From: Pontibacter lucknowensis
Lineage (GTDB): Bacteria > Bacteroidota > Bacteroidia > Cytophagales > Hymenobacteraceae
Reading direction: 5' to 3'
Length of the DNA: 64,000 nucleotides
NCBI RefSeq assembly: GCF_900156415.1
Contig: NZ_FTNM01000004.1
Coordinates: 372,001-436,000 of the forward strand
The position numbers and the translations under genes were made by a program. Positions 52,195 to 59,701 of the stretch are shown here, in pieces (positions within the stretch are counted from its first letter, which is position 1; each line of letters begins with the position of its first letter). The notes beneath the pieces were generated by a model. It did no database searches, was not told the DNA's origin, and saw nothing but the letters and a program-made list of their open reading frames with translations.

Positions 52195-52806
52195 ATGAAA
52201 CACTTCGTAGCTTTCATTTTCATGCTGCTGGTTGGGTATAGCAGCCAAGCCCAGAGCACTACTGTACCCACTCCTGAAAATCAGATCAAAACAGCCGTGC
52301 TGGCCGCCCCTGCCGATATGCGCGAAGGCGCTACTGTGCTGGGATACAATCAAAAAGGAGAGGTGGTGACATTGAGGAAAGGAACAAACGAACTGATCTG
52401 CCTGGCCGACGACCCGAACCAGCCAGGGTTTTCGGCCTCATGCTATCACCGTGACCTGGAGCCTTTTATGGCACGTGGCCGTGAGTTGCGCCGACAAGGT
52501 GTTAGCGCCAACGAGATTTTTGATATGCGTGAAAAAGAAGCCAAGAGCGGGAAACTGAACATGCCCAAACAGCCTACCACGCTCTTCGTGTACAGTGCTC
52601 CTGAGGAGCAGGTGAACATGCGAACCGGCGAGGTGGCTGACGGCTATTTGCGTTATGTGGTTTACATTCCCTGGGCTACAGCTGAGAGCACAGGTCTGCC
52701 GCTCAAGCCGGACCAAGGCTCCGTAGCCATGCCCTGGATCATGCATCCCGGCACGCACGGGGCACACATCATGATCAACCCGCCACGGAATAAAGCAGGG
52801 CAGTAG
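52195..52806 (+). CDS. secreted hypothetical protein
   Basis: A 203-residue protein with a Sec signal peptide (FIFMLLVGYSSQAQS, cleavage near residue 20). The ATG at 52195 is preferred over an upstream TTG. The mature part contains NELICLADDPNQPGFSASCY and MHPGTHGAHIMINPPR. The two cysteines and the final histidines are the only notable residues. I do not recognise a characterised family. It is convergent with a small membrane-protein gene that ends 13 bases away. Confidence 0.75.
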   Translation: MKHFVAFIFMLLVGYSSQAQSTTVPTPENQIKTAVLAAPADMREGATVLGYNQKGEVVTLRKGTNELICLADDPNQPGFSASCYHRDLEPFMARGRELRRQGVSANEIFDMREKEAKSGKLNMPKQPTTLFVYSAPEEQVNMRTGEVADGYLRYVVYIPWATAESTGLPLKPDQGSVAMPWIMHPGTHGAHIMINPPRNKAGQ

Positions 52807-52819
52807 CCAGATTTGCCTT

Positions 52820-53269
52820 CTACAGTAGTCGCTGCTCTTTTCTTTTCAGGCGCTCCATCAGGAGCGGGGCCAGTGTCATCATTACCAAACCAATGGGTTG
52901 CAGACCGCCTTTCCGGAGGTTGTAATCGGAGAGGAGCCGCTGCCAGGAGAGGTGCAGCACCTTACGGCCAAGCACAAATTCAAAGAGCAGCGTGAGCAGA
53001 AGCCACGCTATACCCAGGCGAAGCAGCGTGCTTTTGTTGCGGCTGCCGATCCAGCTGATGGTTAGGTAGGTAATGCTCAAAATCAGGGCAGACCCCGAGA
53101 AGACACTGATCTGCCTGGCTTTAAAGTCGCCGGTCCGGGGTGCCAGCAAAGCTGTGCGGGCAATGCCGTGTATTACCTCGGCACCCATGAGCAACAGCCA
53201 GACAGCAGTACCTCTCATCAGGGTTTTCTGTAAGGAAGGCTCCCCTGCAGATGATTCCATTCCTTTCAT
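52820..53269 (-). CDS. small integral membrane protein
   Basis: About 149 residues from the ATG at 53269 (MKGMESSAGEPSLQKTLMRG), which is 13 bases after the stop of the GerW-like gene. The longer in-frame start at 53341 would overlap that gene and is not hydrophobic in a meaningful way. Four hydrophobic segments are visible, for example GTAVWLLLMGAEVIHGIAR, SVFSGSALILSITYLTISW and LGIAWLLLTLLFEFVLG. No family is recognised with confidence. It probably shares a transcript with the GerW-like gene. Confidence 0.65.
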   Translation of the reverse strand: MKGMESSAGEPSLQKTLMRGTAVWLLLMGAEVIHGIARTALLAPRTGDFKARQISVFSGSALILSITYLTISWIGSRNKSTLLRLGIAWLLLTLLFEFVLGRKVLHLSWQRLLSDYNLRKGGLQPIGLVMMTLAPLLMERLKRKEQRLL

Positions 53270-53282
53270 CACGCAGCCGGGC

Positions 53283-53648
53283 TTATTGACGGTCCAGCAT
53301 CTTGGTAACGGCTTTAACCAGCAGCAGGGCCATGACACCACTCACACCGATTATCTTTACCACCCGTTCCGGATCTGGTATGGATCTGAATTTGGTGTTC
53401 CCGTCTTTTATCTCGATGTAGCCCACGGGCTTGATGCCCACACCGCCACCGCCGCCGATTCCTTCTTCGCCTGCTTTGGAGCCACTGCCTCCCCCGAAGC
53501 CGTACATGGCCTTAGCCGCAGGTATAACCGTCACGCCATCGCGCTCTACCGGTTCACCATAAATGGTACTGGCATTCGCCGTAATGCCCAGTCGCTGCGC
53601 CAGTCGCTCAATAAAGGTGTTATCGTCCTTTTTTGATGTCTCTTCCAT
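53283..53648 (-). CDS. GerW/YtfJ-family protein
   Basis: A 121-residue protein of the family named after the Bacillus sporulation protein YtfJ (GerW). Marks are the N-terminal helix (FIERLAQRLGITANASTIYG), VIPAAKAMYGFGGGSG, the glycine run GEEGIGGGGGVGIKPVGYIE and the C-terminal hydrophobic tail. The organism is not expected to sporulate, and family members occur widely in non-sporulating bacteria, so the role here is not spore germination. It is followed by the small membrane-protein gene. Confidence 0.85.
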   Translation of the reverse strand: MEETSKKDDNTFIERLAQRLGITANASTIYGEPVERDGVTVIPAAKAMYGFGGGSGSKAGEEGIGGGGGVGIKPVGYIEIKDGNTKFRSIPDPERVVKIIGVSGVMALLLVKAVTKMLDRQ

Positions 53649-53787
53649 AGCTTTATGTTTGATTTAATTTGAAACCATTCAACAATAAGTTGTACGATAG
53701 TAGATTAAATCGTTGCAGAAAAGGAGGGGAGGAGCATCGAATAAAAGGTGAGTGGCGCTGGCATACAGGTATAGGTATAAAAAAAAA

Positions 53788-53813
53788 CAGACCCGAAGCG
53801 AATTTCGGGTCTG
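53788..53813. terminator. rho-independent terminator
   Basis: CAGACCCGAA at 53788-53797 and TTCGGGTCTG at 53804-53813 form a 10-bp stem preceded by a run of A, which gives the U-tract on the minus strand. It follows the LLM flavoenzyme gene, which ends at 53876 and is read leftwards. Two overlapping AGGTATA copies lie immediately upstream, at about 53767-53779. Confidence 0.85.
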
Positions 53814-53875
53814 TTGATGAATAGCGGGTCAGGTATACAAAACCTAGACCTTATGTTTCATGAATTTGCTTCGGC

Positions 53876-54898
53876 TTATACCTTAGCGCCTGCGAGTTCG
53901 CTGATCTCAGAGAGCAAGGTATAGGAGTGCAGTCGTTTGGCTGGATCGAAGATGCCGGTTGAGATCATCAGCTCGTCTACCTGCGTCTCGTCCACAAAGG
54001 CCTGCAGCTCTTCCTGCACCGACTTCTTGCTGCCCACAAAGCTGTAGCGCAGCATCTGTTTCACGGCGTACTCTTCCTGCAGACTCCAGCGGCCTTTCAT
54101 GCTCTCTACAGGCGGCTGCATCGGCAGGGCCTTACCCTGAATCACGTTCAGGAAAGACTGGTACAGGGAAGTTGCCAGGTGCTCCGCCTCTGCGTCGGTG
54201 TCCGCGGCCACCACGTTCACGCAGGCCATAGCGTAAGGCTCTTGTAACTGCTCAGATGGCCGGAAACTTTCGCGGTATACCTGGAGCGCGGCGTGCAGTG
54301 CGGCAGGGGCGAAGTGACTCGCAAAGGCGTACGGCAGTCCCATCATACCGGCTAGTTGTGCGCCGAAGGTGCTCGAGCCGAGTATCCAGATAGGTATGTC
54401 GAGGCCCTCGCCAGGTATAGCGCGTACCTTGGCCGTGCTGTTGTCAGCACTTAAGTATTGTTTTAGCTCTGCCACGTTGTTCGGGAAATCCTCCACATTA
54501 CCCTGCAGGTCGCGGCGCAGTGCATAGGCTGTCACCTGGTCGGTGCCGGGCGCTCGTCCCAGACCCAGGTCGATGCGGCCCGGGTATAGGCTCTCAAGTG
54601 TGCCGAATTGCTCCGCTACTACCAGCGGCGCATGGTTAGGCAGCATGATGCCACCAGATCCCACCCGTAAGGTAGAAGTACCACCGGCAATATAGCCGAT
54701 CAGCACGACTGTGGCCGAACTGGCGATGCCGGGCATGTTGTGGTGCTCCGCCAGCCAATAGCGGGTATAGCCCAGCTGCTCCACGTGGCGGGCCAGCTCC
54801 AGACTATGCTGAAAGGAATCGTGGATGCTCTTGCCTGTGCGGATAGGCACCAGATCGAGCACGGATAATTTGATATCACTTAGTTTTTTGTCTGCCAT
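53876..54898 (-). CDS. LLM-class flavin-dependent oxidoreductase
   Basis: A 340-residue bacterial-luciferase-like flavoprotein using FMNH2 or F420-like chemistry on an unknown substrate. Family features are [19 protein letters not shown] at the N-terminus, [38 protein letters not shown] and [11 protein letters not shown], matching the MsnO8/YhbW-like subgroup. It is the last gene of a three-gene operon with the FrnE-type and nitroreductase genes, consistent with a redox or electrophile response controlled by the divergent HxlR regulator. Confidence 0.92.
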   Translation of the reverse strand: MADKKLSDIKLSVLDLVPIRTGKSIHDSFQHSLELARHVEQLGYTRYWLAEHHNMPGIASSATVVLIGYIAGGTSTLRVGSGGIMLPNHAPLVVAEQFGTLESLYPGRIDLGLGRAPGTDQVTAYALRRDLQGNVEDFPNNVAELKQYLSADNSTAKVRAIPGEGLDIPIWILGSSTFGAQLAGMMGLPYAFASHFAPAALHAALQVYRESFRPSEQLQEPYAMACVNVVAADTDAEAEHLATSLYQSFLNVIQGKALPMQPPVESMKGRWSLQEEYAVKQMLRYSFVGSKKSVQEELQAFVDETQVDELMISTGIFDPAKRLHSYTLLSEISELAGAKV

Positions 54899-54910
54899 AG
54901 CTTTAGTTTT

Positions 54911-55612
54911 TTAGCACACTCTGCCTACCTCGCAGCTGTCGCCTTCTATGTCGAGCTTCTGGATGGCAGGCGCTACTTGCTTAAATAAGTTCAGGAAAGT
55001 TTCGGCAGGCTGTGCGCCGCTCACCAGGTATTGGTCGTTGATCACAAAAGCGGGCACGCCGGTTATACCTGCAGACTGCGCAAAAGCTTCCATCTGGCGC
55101 ACTTCCTGTTTGCCTTCTTCGCTTTGGAAGAAGTTTTCCAGCCGCTCAGCCGGTATACCTTCGGCTATACCTATTTCCTTCAGCACGGCCAGGTCATTCA
55201 TGTTACGGTTTTCGGTGAAGTAAGCTTTGAACAGCGCATTGGCAACCTCGTGCTGCACCCCGTACTGGCCTGCCAGCCAGATCAGGCGGTGTCCGTTAAA
55301 CGTGTTGTTCACCGTCATACCTTCTGAGAAGTTGAACTTTATACCTTCTTCAGCACCAGCCTCGGTCATGCGCTGGTCCATAGCCGGCACCTGCGACACG
55401 ATCTGCTCACCGTAATTGCCTTTGAAGTAGTCGAGTCGGCCCATGCCATCCTGCGGGATATTCGGGTTCAGCTCAAAGGCTTTGAAAGAGATCTCGGCTT
55501 CATATTGATCTCCCACCTGCTGCAGGGCTTTGTCGAGTCTGCGCTCGCCTACATAGCACCAGGGGCAGTTGATGTCGGAGAAGATGTCTATTTTGATTTT
55601 CTGCTTTGTCAT
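54911..55612 (-). CDS. DsbA-family oxidoreductase, FrnE type
   Basis: A 233-residue cytosolic thioredoxin-fold protein with an active site CPWC at 16-19 (IFSDINCPWCYVGERRL). The FrnE-like helical insertion and cis-proline segment GITGVPAFVINDQYLVSGAQ follow. No signal peptide is present, so it acts in the cytoplasm. A further C-terminal pair of cysteines appears in GDSCEVGRVC. It lies between the nitroreductase and LLM genes in one operon, 12 bases before the LLM start. FrnE proteins are linked to polyketide isomerisation and thiol redox; the exact role here is inferred only as redox. Confidence 0.93.
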   Translation of the reverse strand: MTKQKIKIDIFSDINCPWCYVGERRLDKALQQVGDQYEAEISFKAFELNPNIPQDGMGRLDYFKGNYGEQIVSQVPAMDQRMTEAGAEEGIKFNFSEGMTVNNTFNGHRLIWLAGQYGVQHEVANALFKAYFTENRNMNDLAVLKEIGIAEGIPAERLENFFQSEEGKQEVRQMEAFAQSAGITGVPAFVINDQYLVSGAQPAETFLNLFKQVAPAIQKLDIEGDSCEVGRVC

Positions 55613-55633
55613 AGTAATTTCTTTAAATGCGTA

Positions 55634-55668
55634 AGCCGACGGCTACCCGATAGAGGCAGCTGTCGGCT
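55634..55668 (-). other. intra-operon hairpin
   Basis: AGCCGACGGCT at 55634-55644 and AGCTGTCGGCT at 55658-55668 pair in 10 of 11 positions, between the nitroreductase stop and the FrnE-type start. There is no U-tract, so a processing or stability role is more likely than termination. Confidence 0.4.
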
Positions 55669-55687
55669 GAATCTGCTATTGTGAAGC

Positions 55688-56317
55688 CTATGCTTCCAGT
55701 ACGAATTTTTCCTTCTGACGTCTTACTTTCGGCAGTTTGGCCAGCCAGTCGTTGTCGGCATCGCGGTAGCCCAGCGGCATGATGGTCACACTGCGCAGAC
55801 CTTTCTCAGGCAGGTTCAGCAGTTTGTCCAGAGCGGCTGCGTCGAAGCCCTCCATCGGGGTAGCGTCCACCTGCTCAGCGGCAGCGGCTACCAGTCCCAC
55901 GCCAAAGGCGATGTAAGCCTGACGGGCGGCCCAGTTGAAGTTCTGCTCCTGTGTGTTGCGATCGGCTATACCTAGCAGCGTGTTTTTGAAATCATTCAGC
56001 TGCTCGGCAGGCATGTTGCGCACCTCGGCTGTATGCCGGATGTACTCCTCGATGTGCTCCGGGTTGATATCGTCCCAGGCGGCAAACACCAGCAGGTGTG
56101 AGCTTTCCTCAATCTGCGGCTGGTTCATGGCGATCGGTCGGATCTGCTTTTTCAGCTCCTCGTCCTCGATCACCAGCACCGTGTAAGGCTGCAGACCCAT
56201 GGAAGAAGGGGCCAGTCGGATGGCCTCCAAAATACGCTCTACTTTATCAGACGGCACGCGCTGGCCGTTCATTCGCTTGGCGGCATAGCGCCATTTCAAA
56301 GATTCTAAGATTTTCAT
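55688..56317 (-). CDS. nitroreductase-family NAD(P)H-dependent oxidoreductase
   Basis: A 209-residue FMN-dependent nitroreductase; start at ATG 56317 (MKILESLKWRYAAKRM), since the 12-codon extension begins with TTG. Family marks are LKWRYAAKRMNGQRVPSDK, LAPSSMGLQPYTVLVIED and the C-terminal MPLGYRDADNDWL. It reduces nitroaromatics or quinones in characterised relatives. It heads the operon with the FrnE and LLM genes and is divergent from the HxlR regulator, a common arrangement. Confidence 0.92.
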   Translation of the reverse strand: MKILESLKWRYAAKRMNGQRVPSDKVERILEAIRLAPSSMGLQPYTVLVIEDEELKKQIRPIAMNQPQIEESSHLLVFAAWDDINPEHIEEYIRHTAEVRNMPAEQLNDFKNTLLGIADRNTQEQNFNWAARQAYIAFGVGLVAAAAEQVDATPMEGFDAAALDKLLNLPEKGLRSVTIMPLGYRDADNDWLAKLPKVRRQKEKFVLEA

Positions 56318-56358
56318 GTCTATACAACAGTTAAATGACCAGTAACGTTTCAATACTT

Positions 56359-56375
56359 AGTTACTTTTGGTAACT
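56359..56375. promoter_or_regulatory. candidate HxlR operator
   Basis: AGTTAC-N5-GTAACT at 56359-56364 and 56370-56375 is a perfect 6-bp inverted repeat. The core TTAC-N5-GTAA resembles, as I recall, the box described for the HxlR-type CatR regulator of Bacillus. It lies 42 bases upstream of the nitroreductase start and 59 bases before the HxlR start, so it could serve both promoters. Confidence 0.6.
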
Positions 56376-56433
56376 CAAAGGTATTTGTTAAATTTGTGCT
56401 GGTCAAGCAGGCACTTCAGCCTCACCTAGTATC

Positions 56434-56874
56434 ATGGAAGTAACTAAAGTTGAGAACCAGCGACTTGCGATTCAGAAAAAGATTGATAAAGTTTTGTGCA
56501 GCAAGGCAGAACCCGAAACCTGCTGCCCGGTTAAGGACATTCTGGCCCGTTTCGGCGACAAGTGGTCCATCTATACCATCCTCACGCTGGGGAAGGAGGA
56601 AAAGCTGCGCTTCAACGAGCTGAAAAGCCAGATCAACGGCGTGTCACAGCGCATGCTCACGGTCACGCTGCGCTCTCTGGAAGAGGACGGACTGGTGAGT
56701 AGACAGGTATACCCCGAGATTCCGCCGCGTGTGGAGTACAGCCTGACGCCGCTGGGGCAGGGGCTGCTGCTGCAACTCCTGCAGCTTGCCGACTGGGCAA
56801 AGCTCAACATCGACCAGATTCTGGAGGCGCGGGAACGGTACGCGAAAAAGGAAAAACAGGCACAGCTTGCCTAG
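56434..56874 (+). CDS. HxlR-family winged-helix transcriptional regulator
   Basis: A 146-residue regulator with the HxlR pattern: CCPVKDILARFGDKWSIYTI, LRFNELKSQINGVSQRMLT (recognition helix) and VSRQVYPEIPPRVEYSLTP (wing). Cysteines 22, 31 and 32 (near LCSKAEPETCCPV) could act as thiol sensors, as in several family members that respond to quinones or diamide. It is divergent from the nitroreductase operon, which it probably represses, and shares the 116-base region containing the palindromic box. Confidence 0.93.
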   Translation: MEVTKVENQRLAIQKKIDKVLCSKAEPETCCPVKDILARFGDKWSIYTILTLGKEEKLRFNELKSQINGVSQRMLTVTLRSLEEDGLVSRQVYPEIPPRVEYSLTPLGQGLLLQLLQLADWAKLNIDQILEARERYAKKEKQAQLA

Positions 56875-56995
56875 CAGCGAACCGGTCAAAACCGGCTGAC
56901 TTTAAATTTGTTAGATGCCATACCTGCTAACATATATTTTCAGGTATATTTAAACTTCGATGAGTCTTTTTCATCTAAGTTTAAATGGCATCTGC

Positions 56996-58408
56996 ATGAA
57001 AACTTTAGCACGCGAACAAAAGCTGCAGCACCTCTACTGGAGGGCAGGCTTTGGTATACCTTTCAGGCCTGATCAGGCTAGTCCCGGAATCAAAAGTGCC
57101 ATTCGTGAACTGCTTCGCCAGTCGGGGCAGGCAGTGCCATTGGAGGTAGCGCTTCCGCGCACAGAAACAACACTGCAGGCCGACGCACAGAATGCCGAAA
57201 TGCGCCTGCTGCGGCAGCGGGAACGGCAGCAGGGATTCGTGCTGCTCAACAACGTGTGGCTACAGCAAATGGCCACCTCCGAAGCCCAGCTGCGTGAGAA
57301 GATGACGCTTTTCTGGCACGGGCACTTTGCCTGCCGCCTGCGAGAACCCCGATTTGCGCTGCAGCAGCACAACACTCTCCGGGAGCACGCTTTGGACAAA
57401 TTCCCGGACCTGCTGCTGGCCATCTCCAAAGACCCCGGCATGTTGCAGTTCCTCAACAATCAGCAAAACCGCAAACAGCGCCCCAACGAGAACTTCGCCC
57501 GCGAACTGCTCGAGCTCTTCACGCTGGGCCGCGGACACTATACCGAACAGGACATCAAAGAAGCCGCCCGCGCCTTTACCGGCTGGTCTTACAACCCGCA
57601 GGGGAAATTCGTGTTTCGCACACGACAGCACGACCGGGGCAAGAAAACCTTCATGGGGAAACGGGGAAATTTCAGCGGGGAAGAGATCCTGCAAATTGTC
57701 GTTGAAAACCCACGCACTGCCGAATTCCTGACGGAGAAAATCTACGCTTTTTTCGTGAGCGATACCCCGCACCCCGAGCGCATCCAAAGCCTGAGCAGCT
57801 ACTTCTACGAGACAGGCTACGATATACCGAAGCTGCTGGAGAAGATCTTTACGGCCAAGTGGTTTTACGGACCGGATGTGGTGGGAAGCAAAATAAAATC
57901 GCCGATCGAGCTGCTGGCTGGTTTGCAGCGGCAGTTTGACGTGCGTTACAGCGATGGCCGTAGTCCGCTGGTATTACAGCGGGCGCTGGGGCAGGAGCTG
58001 TTCAGGCCCCCAAATGTGAGCGGCTGGGCCGGCGGACGAAACTGGATCGACAGCTCCACACTCGCTTTCCGGCTGCGCATCGGGCCAGCCCTGCTGCAGG
58101 ATGCGGCACTGGAGGTGAACCTGAAACCCGACGATGACACCGAACCGACCGCACCACGCAGGCGCCGGCAGGATGGAATCCGGGTTGTACGTGCCAAAGC
58201 CGACCTGAACGGACTGCAGCAGCAATTGCAGAAAGTGAAGGACCGGGAACTGATCGACAGGCTGAGCCAGAAGCTGCTGCAGGTACCGTTACGCCCGGAA
58301 ACAGCGGCACTGCTCACGCAGCACATACCCTCGGGAGCTGCTCACGCCGACAAAGTGACGCTGCTGACGCTGCGGCTGCTTTCTTTACCTGAGTACCAGT
58401 TATGCTAG
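56996..58408 (+). CDS. DUF1800-family protein
   Basis: A protein of about 470 residues with the DUF1800 pattern: HLYWRAGFGIPF at the start, MTLFWHGHFACRL, DKFPDLLLAISKDPGML, ENFARELLELFTLGRGHYTE, KTFMGKRGNFSGEEIL and FRPPNVSGWAGGRNWI. I use the ATG at 56996 (MKTLAREQKL); an ATG at 56960 would add 12 residues. The family has no assigned biochemistry but is almost always encoded beside DUF1501, as here, with 24 bases between the genes. Proposed envelope roles elsewhere are unproven. Confidence 0.9.
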   Translation: MKTLAREQKLQHLYWRAGFGIPFRPDQASPGIKSAIRELLRQSGQAVPLEVALPRTETTLQADAQNAEMRLLRQRERQQGFVLLNNVWLQQMATSEAQLREKMTLFWHGHFACRLREPRFALQQHNTLREHALDKFPDLLLAISKDPGMLQFLNNQQNRKQRPNENFARELLELFTLGRGHYTEQDIKEAARAFTGWSYNPQGKFVFRTRQHDRGKKTFMGKRGNFSGEEILQIVVENPRTAEFLTEKIYAFFVSDTPHPERIQSLSSYFYETGYDIPKLLEKIFTAKWFYGPDVVGSKIKSPIELLAGLQRQFDVRYSDGRSPLVLQRALGQELFRPPNVSGWAGGRNWIDSSTLAFRLRIGPALLQDAALEVNLKPDDDTEPTAPRRRRQDGIRVVRAKADLNGLQQQLQKVKDRELIDRLSQKLLQVPLRPETAALLTQHIPSGAAHADKVTLLTLRLLSLPEYQLC

Positions 58409-58432
58409 TTTTCCACCGCTCACTTTCGCACT

Positions 58433-59644
58433 ATGGCAACTAATTCCAGAAGAGAATTCATTAAAATGTCGGCGCTGGCCTCCGGTATGCTGCTGGTACC
58501 CAATTTTCTGCACGGCCTTGACCGCGGCGGACTGTCCCTGCTGGCTAATTCCAACGGCAAGAGGCTGGTCGTAATACAGCTTAGCGGCGGCAACGACGGT
58601 CTGAACACGGTGGTACCTTACCAGAACGATCTCTATTACAAAGCACGCCCTTCCCTGGCTATACCTTCCCGCGAAGTGCTCACCCTGGGAAAAGGTCTCG
58701 GATTGAACCCGGCGATGGAAAAGATGCGCCTGCTTTACGATCAGGGCTATGTTTCTATCCTGAACAGTGTCGGCTATCCCGATCCGGACCGCTCACACTT
58801 CCGCTCGATGGACATCTGGCACTCCGCCAGCGCCTCCGACGAATACCTGAGCACCGGCTGGCTGGGCCGCTACCTCGACAGTCTTTCCGGCCCTTCGGCC
58901 AACTACGCAGCCATTGAGGTGGACGATACGCTTAGTCTGGCGCTGAAAGGAGCACAGTATACCGGTATAGCGGTACAGGATGTGAAACGCTTTTTTCAGG
59001 CGACGAACGACCAGTTCCTGAAGCAGGCGGCGCAGTTGCACGCGGAGGAGCACACGCACCACCAGGTAGATTACCTCTATAAAACACTGATCGATACACA
59101 GCAATCGGCTGGCTACCTGCAGGAGAAAACCAAGGTATACCGCAGCAAAAAAGAATACCCGAACGGTGAGTTTGCCCGCCACCTGAAGACCATCGCGGAG
59201 CTAATCGCTTCGGGCGTGGAGTCGCGGGTATACTACGCCTCCCTCACCGGTTTCGACACGCATGTGCGGCAGGCGGGGCAGCAGGCGAACCTCTTGCGCG
59301 AACTCTCAGAGGGGCTCTACAGCTTCGTGGAAGACCTGAAGCAGCAGCAGGAGTTTGACAATACCGTGATTATGGTGTTTTCGGAGTTTGGCAGGCGCGT
59401 AGCCCAGAATGCGAGCAACGGTACTGATCACGGCACGGCGAACAACCTTTTCCTGATCGGCGGGAAACTAAAGCAGGCAGGTATTTACAACGAAGGCCCC
59501 AATCTGCAGGACCTAGACCAGGGCGACCTTCGGTATAACATCGATTTCCGGAACATTTACGCCACCCTGCTGCACAACTGGCTGGACGGAAACGCGGCAG
59601 GTATACTGGGCGGCAAAACCCAGTTACTGACCGGACTGATGTAA
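58433..59644 (+). CDS. DUF1501-family secreted protein
   Basis: A 403-residue protein of the sulfatase/alkaline-phosphatase-like DUF1501 family. The N-terminus NSRREFIKMSALASGM is a Tat-type signal. Family segments are VIQLSGGNDGLNTVVPYQN, SVGYPDPDRSHFRSMDIWH, LTGFDTHVRQAGQQANLL, VIMVFSEFGRRVAQNASNG and TDHGTANNLFLIGG, with His/Asp residues placed like the metal ligands of the alkaline phosphatase fold. It follows the DUF1800 gene with 24 bases between. The substrate is unknown. Confidence 0.92.
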   Translation: MATNSRREFIKMSALASGMLLVPNFLHGLDRGGLSLLANSNGKRLVVIQLSGGNDGLNTVVPYQNDLYYKARPSLAIPSREVLTLGKGLGLNPAMEKMRLLYDQGYVSILNSVGYPDPDRSHFRSMDIWHSASASDEYLSTGWLGRYLDSLSGPSANYAAIEVDDTLSLALKGAQYTGIAVQDVKRFFQATNDQFLKQAAQLHAEEHTHHQVDYLYKTLIDTQQSAGYLQEKTKVYRSKKEYPNGEFARHLKTIAELIASGVESRVYYASLTGFDTHVRQAGQQANLLRELSEGLYSFVEDLKQQQEFDNTVIMVFSEFGRRVAQNASNGTDHGTANNLFLIGGKLKQAGIYNEGPNLQDLDQGDLRYNIDFRNIYATLLHNWLDGNAAGILGGKTQLLTGLM

Positions 59645-59661
59645 AGTATAGGCACAAAAAA

Positions 59662-59690
59662 ACCGCCGCTCAGGTATAAGCGGCGGTCTT
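59662..59690. terminator. terminator whose loop is exactly CAGGTATA
   Basis: ACCGCCGCT at 59662-59670 and AGCGGCGGT at 59679-59687 form a perfect 9-bp stem, followed by CTTTT and preceded by a run of A. The eight loop bases, 59671-59678, are CAGGTATA, the window-wide iterated motif. It lies between the convergent DUF1501 gene and the MG2/plug gene. Confidence 0.92.
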
Positions 59691-59701
59691 TTGTGTTAGT
59701 C

